DNA of 64,000 nucleotides from contig CAWHPW010000014.1 of the NCBI GenBank assembly GCA_963831385.1, positions 62,001 to 126,000 on the forward strand. The letters run 5' to 3'. This stretch comes from JACVRX01 sp963831385 (GTDB lineage: Bacteria > Actinomycetota > Actinomycetes > Jiangellales > Jiangellaceae). The position numbers were made by a program, and so were the translations under genes. Below are positions 23,928 through 31,842 of the stretch, in pieces. The number at the start of each line of letters is the position of its first letter. Positions within the stretch are counted from its first letter, which is position 1. Under the pieces are notes generated by a model. The model was given only the letters and a program-made list of their open reading frames with translations. It made no database searches and was not told the DNA's origin.

Positions 23928-24784
23928 GATGTCCGCGCACGGCGTTTCGAGGCGTACCACACCAGCCCGGCCGCGGCCGCGCCTGCGCCCAGAGCCGCAG
24001 CGGCGATAGCCGGCTTCGGTGCATCGCGGATCGACGAAGCACGCTGACGCAACGCCACTGGCTTGGAAAAGACCAGTACTGGCCAGCCGCGTTCGGCGGC
24101 CACCTTTCGCAGCGCTCGATCCGGGTTGACTGCATAGGGGTGGCCCACGGCGTCGAGCATGGGCAGGTCGGTAGCCGAATCCGAATAGGCGTACGAGCGA
24201 GTGAGGTCGTATCCCGCTGACTCGGCGAGCGCGCGGATCGCGCCCGCCTTCGCCTCGCCGTAGGCATAGAACTCGATGGTCCCATCGAAGCGGCCATCCT
24301 CGCCGACGACCATTCGCGTCGCGACCACCTTTTCGGCGCCGAGCATCTCCCCGATCGGCTCGACGACCTCGGATCCACTCGAGGAAACGATCACCACGTC
24401 CCGACCGGCCAGGTGGTGCTCGTCGATCAGCGTCACCGCCTCGTCATACACGATCGGGTCGACGATCGTGTGCAGGGTCTCGGCGACGATGTCCTTCACC
24501 GTCTGCACATCCCAGCCGGTGACCAGACCCGACAGGTATTCGCGCATGCGCTCCATCTGGTCGTGATCGGCCCCACCCACCAGGTAGACGAACTGGGCAT
24601 AGGCACTGCGAAGGACCGCCCGCCGGTTGATCAGTCCGCCCTGATAGAAGCTCCGCGAAAAGGCCAGCGTGCTCGATTTCGCTATGACCGTTTTGTCGAG
24701 GTCGAAGAACGCGACAGTCCGCCGCACCGGTGCGGCAGGGCGCGCGGGCACCCCATCGGCCGCGACTTCGACGTCGATGTCCAC
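23924..24784 (-). CDS. HAD-superfamily IB hydrolase with C-terminal membrane helix
   Basis: A 286-residue SerB-like HAD phosphatase equivalent in position to Rv3661. Motif I is AFFDLDKTVIAKSST, motif II VVIVSSSGSEVV, motif III region YGEAKAGAIRAL and motif IV SYAYSDSATDLPMLDAVG. The C-terminus adds a hydrophobic helix AIAAAALGAGAAAAGLVWYA and a basic end, suggesting membrane attachment. The substrate is unknown. Start GTG 24784 was chosen at the edge of family similarity; the long open frame further upstream (to 25753) runs antisense to ssd and was rejected. Confidence 0.85.
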   Translation of the reverse strand: MDIDVEVAADGVPARPAAPVRRTVAFFDLDKTVIAKSSTLAFSRSFYQGGLINRRAVLRSAYAQFVYLVGGADHDQMERMREYLSGLVTGWDVQTVKDIVAETLHTIVDPIVYDEAVTLIDEHHLAGRDVVIVSSSGSEVVEPIGEMLGAEKVVATRMVVGEDGRFDGTIEFYAYGEAKAGAIRALAESAGYDLTRSYAYSDSATDLPMLDAVGHPYAVNPDRALRKVAAERGWPVLVFSKPVALRQRASSIRDAPKPAIAAAALGAGAAAAGLVWYASKRRARTS

Positions 24785-25081
24785 CAGAAAGAGGATAGGA
24801 CGGCGTTCGCGGACAGCGATTCGGGATTTCCGTCTTGATGGTTGGTTTTGAAGCCCCAACGTGGGGCACACTTGGTAATGGCGGCACCCCCCGCCGCTCG
24901 GACCCGACCCGCCCCCCTGGTCGGGTCCCACACACGGCTCCCGTCGCCCCCCGGCGGGGGCCGTGCCTATTGCCGGGCCAGCTGAGACCGACCTGTCCAC
25001 AGGACGGCCGGTTCTGCCATCTGTGTCCACAACTGCCGGCTGGCATGCGGCGACCGCCGTGGGGTTGCCGGCACAGTCGAA
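24785..25081. promoter_or_regulatory. divergent promoter region of HAD gene and ssd
   Basis: This 297-bp stretch carries no gene. It contains a perfect 9-bp hairpin GACCCGACC/GGTCGGGTC (24901-24909 with 24919-24927), a 6-bp stem CACGGC/GCCGTG (24933-24938 with 24960-24965) around a G/C-rich core, and two TGTCCACA octamers in the same orientation (24994-25001 and 25024-25031) that match the DnaA box TTGTCCACA at 8 of 9 positions. Promoter elements could not be assigned. Confidence 0.45.
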
Positions 25082-25107
25082 GACCTCCTTCGAATTGGAG
25101 GTCCTCC
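25082..25107 (+). promoter_or_regulatory. hairpin sequestering the ssd ribosome-binding site
   Basis: The ribosome-binding site GGAGG (25097-25101), 7 nt before GTG 25109, is inside a perfect 7-bp stem, GACCTCC (25082-25088) with GGAGGTC (25097-25103), 8-nt loop. It can alternatively pair with the CCTCC just downstream (25103-25107). Two exclusive pairings of one ribosome-binding site suggest control of translation of the whole Tad operon. Confidence 0.55.
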
Positions 25108-25108
25108 T

Positions 25109-26194
25109 GTGAACCAGTCGACCCAGCCGCCGGCCCGTTCCCTCGTTCTCACCGCCGACGAAGCGCTGCTCGACGACCTGCTGCGGCTCGCTGCCGCGGC
25201 AGGCGTGGAAGTGGACGTGGCAGCCGATCCGGCGGCCGCGCGGTCTCGATGGCAGGCGGCGCCACTGTGCGTCGTCGGTGACGACCAGGCCGAAAACGCC
25301 GCTGGCCAACTTGGTCGCCGCAAGCAGGTCATCCTGGTCGGGCTGGACCGCGCGGACCAGGGCATCTGGCGGCGTGGTGTCGCACTCGGTGTCGAGCAGG
25401 TGGTCTATCTGCCCGACGTCGAGCACTGGCTCGTCGAGCGCTTCGCCGACGCCGCGGAAGAGGCAGGCCACGAGGCGCTGGTGGTCGGCGTGATGGGTGG
25501 ACGTGGCGGCGCGGGTGCTTCCGTCCTCGCCGTGGCGCTGGCTGTCACGAGTGCACGTCGCGGGCTCGGGACGATGCTGGTCGACCTCGACCCGCTCGGT
25601 GGCGGGATCGACCTCCTGCTCGGCGCGGAGGACAGCTCGGGCCTGCGCTGGCCTGACTTCGCCGGCACGCGAGGACGGCTGGCGACGGCTGCATTGCGAG
25701 ACGCGTTGCCCGAACGGCACGGCCTGACGGTGCTGTCCTGGGACCGCAGCCATGTGTTGACGATTCCGCCGCCAGCAGTGCGCGCTGTGGTGAGCGCGGC
25801 TCGGCGTGGGTGCGACGCTGTGGTGCTGGACCTGCCACGCCGGTTAGATGCGGCCACCGAGGAAGCACTCGAGCTGTGTACCTGCACCCTGCTCGTGGTT
25901 CCCGCCGACGTCAGGGCGGTGGCAGCCGCAGCGCGCGTGGTCGTCGGCCTGTCTTCGCTGACGTCTAACATCCGGGTGGTCGTCAGGGGACCATCGCCGT
26001 CCGGTCTCGGAGCGGTCGAGGTGGCCGACGCGCTCGGCCTACCCGTCGCCGCCGAGATGGGCACCGAGGCGCACCTGGACGAGAGGCTGGAGCGCGGAGA
26101 TCCTCCCGCCCGGACCGGTCGCGGAACCATCGCGGACGCATGCGACGACGTGCTCGATGACCTGATGTCCGCGACCCAGGTCTGGGCGGCATGA
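25109..26194 (+). CDS. ssd: Ssd/CpaE-like septum-site/secretion ATPase-fold protein
   Basis: A 361-residue MinD/CpaE-superfamily protein, equivalent to Rv3660c. Residues 1-115 form a receiver-like domain without a clear phospho-acceptor Asp; residues 123 onward form the ParA/MinD-like domain starting ALVVGVMGG. The P-loop region reads GGRGGAGAS (130-138), lacking both Lys residues of the deviant Walker A motif KGGxGKT, so ATP hydrolysis is doubtful. In Tad systems CpaE helps place the pilus machine; Rv3660c has been linked to septum inhibition. It heads the operon ssd-tadA-tadB-tadC and overlaps tadA (ATGA). Confidence 0.85.
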   Translation: MNQSTQPPARSLVLTADEALLDDLLRLAAAAGVEVDVAADPAAARSRWQAAPLCVVGDDQAENAAGQLGRRKQVILVGLDRADQGIWRRGVALGVEQVVYLPDVEHWLVERFADAAEEAGHEALVVGVMGGRGGAGASVLAVALAVTSARRGLGTMLVDLDPLGGGIDLLLGAEDSSGLRWPDFAGTRGRLATAALRDALPERHGLTVLSWDRSHVLTIPPPAVRAVVSAARRGCDAVVLDLPRRLDAATEEALELCTCTLLVVPADVRAVAAAARVVVGLSSLTSNIRVVVRGPSPSGLGAVEVADALGLPVAAEMGTEAHLDERLERGDPPARTGRGTIADACDDVLDDLMSATQVWAA

Positions 26195-27366
26195 CCGCGA
26201 TGGCGACTGACTCCGACTTGTTGGAGCGGGTGCGCTCCTCGCTGGCGGCCGAAACGGGTGTACCCACCCCGGCCCGCGTCGCGGCTGCGCTGCGTAGCGA
26301 GGGCGCAGTCCTCGGCGACGCCGCGGTGCTCGAGGTCAGTGAGCAGCTGCGGTCGGAGATCTCTGGGGCCGGTCCGTTGGAGGTGTTGCTTCGCGAACCG
26401 GGCGTCACGGATGTGCTGGTCAACGGTCCGGACGAGGTGTGGGTCGATCGTGGCGCCGGCCTCGAGCGCACAGCGGTGCGCCTCCGCGACGAGGCTGCCG
26501 TCCGCAGGCTCGCTCAGCGCCTGGCCGCGACAGCCGATCGGCGGCTCGACGACGCCCTACCGTTCGTCGATGCCCGCCTGCCGGGAGGTACGCGGTTGCA
26601 TGCGGTACTACCACCGATCTCACCGGCCGGCACCGTGATCTCGTTGCGGGTGCCAGCGGCTACGAGCTTCGGCTTGGCCGAGCTCACGAACTCCGGCAGT
26701 GTGCCCGCGGAACTGGCGCCGCTGCTGGTTGCCGTGGTGCGCTCCAGGGTCGCGTTCCTCGTTTCTGGCGGGACGGGCAGTGGCAAGACCACTGTTCTCG
26801 GGGCGCTGCTTGCCGCCGCGCATCCGTGGGAGCGCATCGTGCTGGTGGAGGACTCCGCAGAGCTGCAACCGGCGCATCCTCACGTCGTCCGACTGGAAGC
26901 ACGGGCGGCGAATGTCGAGGGGGTTGGGCGGGTGGGATTGACCGACCTCGTCCGCCAGGCCCTGCGGATGCGGCCTGACCGGCTGGTCGTTGGCGAGGTC
27001 CGTGGGGCGGAGGTCATCGACCTGCTGGCCGCACTGAACACCGGGCACCAGGGTGGTTGCGGCACATTGCATGCCAATTCCGCCGCCGACGTACCGGCTC
27101 GCCTGGAGGCACTGGGTGTTGCGGCGGGACTACGTCGCGATGCCGTTCACGCGCAGGCGGTCGCGGCACTGGACGTCGTGGTGCATCTCAGCAGAGAGAG
27201 GTCGGGTCACCGCCGGGTCGGCAGCGTCGACCTGTTGTCGCGATCTCCTGCCGGCGAGCTCGTGACGGTTCCCGGCCTGATGCTCGAATCGAATGGCAGC
27301 TTTCGTCGGGGCCCGGGAGCACCGGCCCTCGATGCCCTGGTGGCGGAGGTGGACGGAGACGGGTGA
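26191..27366 (+). CDS. tadA: TadA/CpaF-type secretion ATPase
   Basis: A 391-residue VirB11/PulE-family ATPase that powers Flp/Tad pilus assembly or type II-like secretion. An N-terminal domain with PLEVLLREPGVTDVLVNGPD leads to Walker A GGTGSGKT (193-200), a Walker B-type Glu region RIVLVEDSAELQ, and the His box QGGCGTLHANSAADVPARL. It corresponds to Rv3659c and to the actinobacterial 'helicase/secretion neighbourhood' ATPases. The start overlaps ssd (ATGA) and the stop overlaps tadB (GTGA). Confidence 0.93.
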   Translation: MTAMATDSDLLERVRSSLAAETGVPTPARVAAALRSEGAVLGDAAVLEVSEQLRSEISGAGPLEVLLREPGVTDVLVNGPDEVWVDRGAGLERTAVRLRDEAAVRRLAQRLAATADRRLDDALPFVDARLPGGTRLHAVLPPISPAGTVISLRVPAATSFGLAELTNSGSVPAELAPLLVAVVRSRVAFLVSGGTGSGKTTVLGALLAAAHPWERIVLVEDSAELQPAHPHVVRLEARAANVEGVGRVGLTDLVRQALRMRPDRLVVGEVRGAEVIDLLAALNTGHQGGCGTLHANSAADVPARLEALGVAAGLRRDAVHAQAVAALDVVVHLSRERSGHRRVGSVDLLSRSPAGELVTVPGLMLESNGSFRRGPGAPALDALVAEVDGDG

Positions 27367-28214
27367 GGAGCATCGCTATCACGGTGGCCGGGTTGGCAGC
27401 GGCTCTGGCCGCCGGACGAAGACCGAACGTGCTCACGGCCCGGCTCGCCCCTCGGCCGGTGTCCCGACGTGTCCGATCGTGGCTGGCCGGCAGGGAAGGC
27501 ACCCGTCGCGGCGACAACCCAAGCCTGGCCGGCGATTCCAAGCGGCTGCCAGCTGTCATCGCCGTTGCTGGCGGCGTGACCGGTCTCCTCATCGGTGGCC
27601 CGGCTCTCGCCGCTCTGGCAGCGGGGGCCGCGGCACTCGGCATCATCATCCGAGGCCGGATGGTCGCCGCTCGGGTGGACAGGGAGCGGGAGAGCATGCT
27701 GACCGAGGCGTGCATCGCACTGGCCGCGGACCTGCGTTCGGGAATGCACCCACGACAGGCGCTGCAGGTGGCCGCCATGGAATGGCCGGATCGGTTCGGC
27801 CCTGCCGCAGGTCGGGCCCAGGTCGGCGGTGACATCGCGTCCGCTCTTCGGCCGGCCGCCGGACCAAGCGAGTCGGCGATGTCAGCGGTCGCAGCCGGCT
27901 GGCAGGTCAGCGAGCGAACAGGAGCTGCGCTGGCGGTCGTCCTGACAGCGGTAGCCGACTCGCTTCGGGCCGACGCCGCGGCGCGGCGCGAAGCGGATGC
28001 CCAGCTGTCCACGGTGCGAGTCACCGCACGTCTGCTGGCGGTCCTCCCGGTGGGCTCCCTGATGCTTCTCTCCGGCGGTGACCTGACGGCAGTCCACTTC
28101 CTGATCAGCGCGCCGTCGGGCCTGGCCTGTCTCGGAGTTGCCATCGTGCTCGTCGCTATGGGTCTGTGGTGGGTCGATCGGTTGGTCCGGTCTGCGACCG
28201 GACCTTCGTGGTGA
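27363..28214 (+). CDS. tadB: TadB-like type II secretion system F-domain protein
   Basis: A 283-residue inner-membrane platform protein. Membrane helices lie at the N-terminus (ITVAGLAAALAAG), at about residues 58-90 and twice at the C-terminus (about 215-275); the cytoplasmic F-domain between them contains EACIALAADLRSGMHPRQAL. It corresponds to Rv3658c. GTG 27363 overlaps the tadA stop; an in-frame extension upstream would lie inside tadA. With TadC it should form the base on which the ATPase acts. Confidence 0.85.
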   Translation: MRSIAITVAGLAAALAAGRRPNVLTARLAPRPVSRRVRSWLAGREGTRRGDNPSLAGDSKRLPAVIAVAGGVTGLLIGGPALAALAAGAAALGIIIRGRMVAARVDRERESMLTEACIALAADLRSGMHPRQALQVAAMEWPDRFGPAAGRAQVGGDIASALRPAAGPSESAMSAVAAGWQVSERTGAALAVVLTAVADSLRADAAARREADAQLSTVRVTARLLAVLPVGSLMLLSGGDLTAVHFLISAPSGLACLGVAIVLVAMGLWWVDRLVRSATGPSW

Positions 28215-28245
28215 ACCAAGGACATTGTCAGCTGGGACCGTGACC

Positions 28246-29010
28246 ATGGTTTCCGAATTCGCGGTCCTGTTGGCGGCTGTGGCCGCGGCGCTCGCGCTAG
28301 GGCCATCGGCAGCGTCGTCGAGGCTTCGACGTCTGTTTGTGGGGACCGGGCCGGCCAGCGATGTCCGGATGCCAGCGACAGTCGATCGTTCCTCGACTCC
28401 TCGGGGCCTGGCGTCTCCTCGCGCCAAGGCAACCTCGGCTCTGGCCATCGGCATGGCGGCCGGTTTGTGGATCGGCGGATTCGTCGGACCGGTGGTCAGC
28501 CTGTGCGTCGCATCGGTGACCTGGTTCGCGCTGGGTCATCTCGAGTCGAACGCCAGCGTTCGGGAAAGAGCCGCAAGCGCCCGCGCGCTCCCGCTGGTGG
28601 CCGAGCTCATGTCCGCAGCGGTCGCGGCCGGAAGTCCGCCGGTCGTTGCCGCTGAGGCGGTCGCAGACGCTCTCGGCGGTCCGATCGGAGCAGCATTGCG
28701 CTCCGCGGCGGCCTCAGCCCGACTGGGCTCGGATCCGGCCGCGGCATGGTTGACGCTCGGAACCGATCCCGCCTTCCGCCCGCTGGCCCGTGCGCTGGCC
28801 GCATCCGCGAGCCGAGGCACATCGCCGAACGAGGTGCTGGACCGCGTGGCGCGCGACGCTCGAGATGCTGCACGGTGGGCGGCCGAAGCCAGGGCCCGAT
28901 CGCTGGGTGCCCGAGCCGCCGCTCCGCTCGGGCTCTGCTTCCTGCCGGCGTTCGTCTTGGTCGGGATCGTCCCATTGGTTGTCACCGCGGCCATGCCGTT
29001 GCTGCCGTGA
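28246..29010 (+). CDS. tadC: TadC-like type II secretion system F-domain protein
   Basis: A 254-residue second platform protein with an N-terminal helix (FAVLLAAVAAALALG), paired helices near residues 65-100, the F-domain segment LPLVAELMSAAVAAGSPPVV and C-terminal helices ending FVLVGIVPLVVTAAMPLLP. It corresponds to Rv3657c. ATG 28246 was chosen; GTG 28240 is possible and the ribosome-binding site is weak. A 31-bp gap separates it from tadB. Confidence 0.82.
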   Translation: MVSEFAVLLAAVAAALALGPSAASSRLRRLFVGTGPASDVRMPATVDRSSTPRGLASPRAKATSALAIGMAAGLWIGGFVGPVVSLCVASVTWFALGHLESNASVRERAASARALPLVAELMSAAVAAGSPPVVAAEAVADALGGPIGAALRSAAASARLGSDPAAAWLTLGTDPAFRPLARALAASASRGTSPNEVLDRVARDARDAARWAAEARARSLGARAAAPLGLCFLPAFVLVGIVPLVVTAAMPLLP

Positions 29011-29033
29011 CTGCGCGGTTCCTGTGAGACGCG

Positions 29034-29042
29034 TTGTCCACA
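29034..29042 (+). other. perfect DnaA-box-like 9-mer
   Basis: TTGTCCACA occurs at 29034-29042 in the 167-bp gap between tadC and the pilin gene. It matches the actinobacterial DnaA box exactly, but a single box is not an origin and may be chance. Nothing else is visible in 29011-29167. Confidence 0.25.
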
Positions 29043-29177
29043 GGTGCGACTGCGGGGCCGCCACCGTCCCCAATTGTGATGTGGCATCTGGGGCAGCCAA
29101 GCCGAACCGAACAGCCTGGTCTGCAGCCTCATGACCATGAGGTCCGCACCGGCCGGCTGCCGGTACCGGGAGGTCCG

Positions 29178-29357
29178 ATGTTCGCGATCGTCAAGGGGTT
29201 GCGCCGGAGCGAGCAAGGAATGACCACGGCCGAATATGCGGTCGGGACCGTCGCTGCGTGCGGCTTCGGCGGGGTGCTGTACAAGCTGCTGACGAGTGAC
29301 ACCGTGGTCGAGCTGCTGACCAATGTCGTGCGCCGCGCCTTCGACATCCTGGGATGA
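29178..29357 (+). CDS. DUF4244-family Flp-type pilin
   Basis: A 59-residue prepilin-like protein. A short basic leader (FAIVKGLRRSEQG) is followed by the prepilin-type junction G|MTTAEYAVGTVAACGFGGVL, with the conserved Glu five residues into the mature part and a single hydrophobic helix. It is the likely major pilin or pseudopilin of the Tad-type machine (Rv3656c position). GGGAGG at 29168-29173 supports ATG 29178. No prepilin peptidase gene is in the window, so it must be elsewhere. Confidence 0.82.
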   Translation: MFAIVKGLRRSEQGMTTAEYAVGTVAACGFGGVLYKLLTSDTVVELLTNVVRRAFDILG

Positions 29358-29755
29358 CGGCGAGGTCGCGCCGGCGGGGTTTTCCCCGCCGGCGCCGGCG
29401 ACATGGTGATCCGACCCGTGGAGCTGTCACCGCGGAGATCGCGGCCGCGTTACCTGCCCTGGTGGCGATCGTCGTCGGCGCGGTCTGGCTGGTGGTGATA
29501 GCCCTGGCTCAGATCCGCTGTGCCGACGCCGCGCGGGAAGCCGCTCGTGCCGCTGCCCGCGGAGAGCAGCCGGCGATCGTCTCCGATCTAGCAGAGAGCG
29601 TCGCACCAGACGGCGCATCGGTTCGGGTCCGTCTCAGCAGCGACGTCGTCACCGTCGACGTGTCGGCACCGGTTCCCCTACCGCTGCCCTTCGGTGCCGA
29701 TCTGCCGGCTCCGACCGTGCATGCCAGAGCAGCAGCAGTGTTGGAGAAACCATGA
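29354..29755 (+). CDS. TadE-like minor pilin
   Basis: A 133-residue protein with a very basic N-terminus, the TadE-type junction GAVTAEIAAALPALVAIVVG followed by one membrane helix, and a soluble part with CADAAREAARAAARGE, the segment typical of TadE/Rv3655c proteins. It is a minor pilin or pseudopilin. It overlaps the pilin stop (ATGA) and the next gene's start (ATGA), so all three are translated together. Confidence 0.85.
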   Translation: MTARSRRRGFPRRRRRHGDPTRGAVTAEIAAALPALVAIVVGAVWLVVIALAQIRCADAAREAARAAARGEQPAIVSDLAESVAPDGASVRVRLSSDVVTVDVSAPVPLPLPFGADLPAPTVHARAAAVLEKP

Positions 29756-30522
29756 GCCGCTGGCGCGCCGGCGCAGATCGCGGCGCCGGTTCGATCCTGG
29801 TGCTCAGCGCCGTCGCCGTCGTGCTGACCGCCGCTCTTGCAGTGCTCACACTTGCGGCGGGGTACGACGCTCGGCACCGGGCGGCGGCCGCCGCCGACCT
29901 CGCTGCCCTCGCCGGTGCCGGCCAGGTTCGGCTCGGTGTCGAACCGGCCTGTTCGCTCGCTCGGACCGTGGCAGCGGCCAACGGTGGAGTCATCAAATCA
30001 TGTGCGGTAGAGGGTGAGCAGGTGGTCGTCAGCGTGGCTGCAGCAATCGTCGGGCCAACGCGATGGCTGCCCGATCCGGTCCGCCGGGCCCGGGCCGGGC
30101 CGACGACGGTCGAGCCGATCGGTGTCGGTGACTCGGCCGGAGTCGCCCGCCTCACCCTGCCGATAGGCGGCCCCTATCGCATCACCGCACGGTTTGCCGA
30201 TGCCGGTCCGCAGTGGGCGTCGGGCCGGCACGGTGGCCTCGATTTCGCGGCGGAACCGGGAGTGCCAGTGCTCGCCGCGGCCGACGGACGCGTCACCGCT
30301 GCCGGGCCTGCAGGCCGCTACGGCAACCTCGTGGTCACAGACCACGGTGGCGTGGTCACGTACTACGCGCACTTGTCCACTGTCACCGTCGTGGCCGGCG
30401 ACATCGTCGAAGCCGGCAGCCAAGTGGGCGCCGTCGGTTCGACCGGCAATGCGACCGGACCGCACCTGCACTTCGAGGTACGTGTCGGCGGCGTCGCCCG
30501 CGACCCTGCCGCATTTCTTTGA
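29752..30522 (+). CDS. TadG/Rv3654c-like protein fused to an M23 peptidase domain
   Basis: A 256-residue two-domain protein. Residues 1-100 match the short Rv3654c-type TadE/TadG-like family: DRGAGSILVLSAVAVVLTAA membrane helix, then YDARHRAAAAADLAALAGAG. Residues about 130-256 form a LytM/M23 metallopeptidase with zinc ligands His160 and Asp164 (GRHGGLDF), the catalytic His207 (YYAHLS) and HLH at 238-240. M23 domains cleave peptidoglycan peptide cross-links. M. tuberculosis Rv3654c is only the first part, so this is a fusion giving the pilus operon its own wall-opening enzyme. It ends the operon, convergent with the EamA gene. Confidence 0.88.
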   Translation: MSRWRAGADRGAGSILVLSAVAVVLTAALAVLTLAAGYDARHRAAAAADLAALAGAGQVRLGVEPACSLARTVAAANGGVIKSCAVEGEQVVVSVAAAIVGPTRWLPDPVRRARAGPTTVEPIGVGDSAGVARLTLPIGGPYRITARFADAGPQWASGRHGGLDFAAEPGVPVLAAADGRVTAAGPAGRYGNLVVTDHGGVVTYYAHLSTVTVVAGDIVEAGSQVGAVGSTGNATGPHLHFEVRVGGVARDPAAFL

Positions 30523-30548
30523 CGTACCGCGATGTGCGAGTTGCGCGC

Positions 30549-31430
30549 CTACGCCTCTGGTGCCTCCCGAGGAGCCTCCTGCGAGCGGGTGGCTCCGAGG
30601 CACGCCACGACGACGCAGCCGATCGCGGTCCATGCGCGGACGTCGAGCTTCTCGCCGAGGATGACCAGGCCGACCATTGCCGCAACCGCGGGCTCGAGAC
30701 TCATCAGGATCCCGAACACCCGCGCCGGCATCCGCCGCAGCGCTTCGAGCTCGAACGTGTACGGCACGACCGATGACAGCAGGCCGATCGCGGCTCCGAT
30801 CAGCAGCAGGTCCGGGCGGAGCAGGTCGGCGCCGCCGGTGGCGATACCTGCAGGCAACACCAGCAACGTCGCAGTGAGGCTGGCCAGTGCGAGTCCCGAC
30901 GATCCGGGGAACCGCCGGCCGGTCTCGGCGCTCAGCAGGATGTATCCGGCCCATGCCGCAGCCGCAAGGAGCGCGAAAGCGACACCGGCCGCGGTAACGG
31001 CGCCGGAGTCGTCGAGAACGAGCAGCCCAACACCTGCAGCGGCGAGCCCCACCCACAGCAGGTCGAGCCATCGGCGGGAGAAGGCGACAGCGACACCTAG
31101 CGGGCCCAGGAACTCGATCGTCACGGCGATGCCCAGCGGGATTCGAGAGAACGACTCGTAGAACGAGAAGTTCATCGTCGCCAGCGTCACGCCGAAGGCT
31201 CCAGCGACCAAGAGGTCGCCCCGGCGCCAGTGGCGTTCACCCGCTCGCCACAGCTGTCGCGAAATCAGGACCAGTACGACCGTGGACGTGGCAAGTCGCA
31301 GCGTGACGACCGCACTGGGCGGTAGCTCCTCGAACAGCCTCTTCGCAAACGCCGCACCCAGCTGTACCGAGCCGATGCCGAGCAGCACGAGGGCCGGCGC
31401 CGGAACAGCGCTCGGCCTGATCACCGCCAC
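30549..31430 (-). CDS. EamA/RhtA-type drug-metabolite exporter
   Basis: A 293-residue transporter with ten predicted helices in two EamA repeats (about residues 10-140 and 150-285). Segments such as LRLATSTVVLVL, NFSFYESFSRIPLGIAVTIE and PYTFELEALRRMPARVFGIL resemble RhtA, the threonine/homoserine exporter. The substrate is probably an amino acid or related metabolite but is not provable. It is 46 bp from the LapA-like gene, same strand. Confidence 0.85.
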   Translation of the reverse strand: MAVIRPSAVPAPALVLLGIGSVQLGAAFAKRLFEELPPSAVVTLRLATSTVVLVLISRQLWRAGERHWRRGDLLVAGAFGVTLATMNFSFYESFSRIPLGIAVTIEFLGPLGVAVAFSRRWLDLLWVGLAAAGVGLLVLDDSGAVTAAGVAFALLAAAAWAGYILLSAETGRRFPGSSGLALASLTATLLVLPAGIATGGADLLRPDLLLIGAAIGLLSSVVPYTFELEALRRMPARVFGILMSLEPAVAAMVGLVILGEKLDVRAWTAIGCVVVACLGATRSQEAPREAPEA

Positions 31431-31476
31431 GACAACGCAGTCCGGCGTTGCTGCCGGGCCGCTGGCCGAGATCCGG

Positions 31477-31842
31477 TCAGGTGCGGCGTTCCTCGGTCGG
31501 GTAGTCGGGCGACTGTGTCATCGTGACGTCGTCGACCTCGTCGTCGTATCGCTGCGCCGCTGCAGTTCGGTCATCGGTCACCGGCGGTGCCGCTTGGGCC
31601 CGTCGGCGCAGCTCACGAACCTCCTCACGGCGCTGCCGCGAGCGGCGCATGGACACTCGGAGCAGGACGAAGGCAAACAGCGCGATGACACCGGTGACCA
31701 CTCCGGCGATGAACACCGTGGCGGTATCGGTGGCGATGCTCACGTCGAAGAACTCGACGGTCACGTCGGCGCTCTGCCCGATCAGGGCCGCCACGATCAA
31801 GGCGATCGCGGCAGCCAACAGGAGTAGGGCGATGAGGATCAT
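31477..31842 (-). CDS. LapA-like small membrane protein
   Basis: A 121-residue protein with two membrane helices (about residues 3-22 and 42-62), an Arg-rich cytoplasmic stretch RVSMRRSRQRREEVRELRRR that may form a coiled coil, and an acidic tail. This is the layout of LapA-domain (DUF1049) proteins. The role is unknown. ATG 31842 overlaps the helicase stop (ATGA), so it follows the helicase in one transcript. Confidence 0.7.
   Translation of the reverse strand: MILIALLLLAAAIALIVAALIGQSADVTVEFFDVSIATDTATVFIAGVVTGVIALFAFVLLRVSMRRSRQRREEVRELRRRAQAAPPVTDDRTAAAQRYDDEVDDVTMTQSPDYPTEERRT

Noticed and set aside
24785..25753. N-terminal extension of the HAD gene to 25753
   Set aside because: The extra 323 codons run antisense to ssd and show no similarity to the HAD family; the fold begins after GTG 24784.
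29011..29177. Replication origin near the DnaA-box-like sequence
   Set aside because: A single box without a cluster, AT-rich region or dnaA/dnaN neighbours is not enough.
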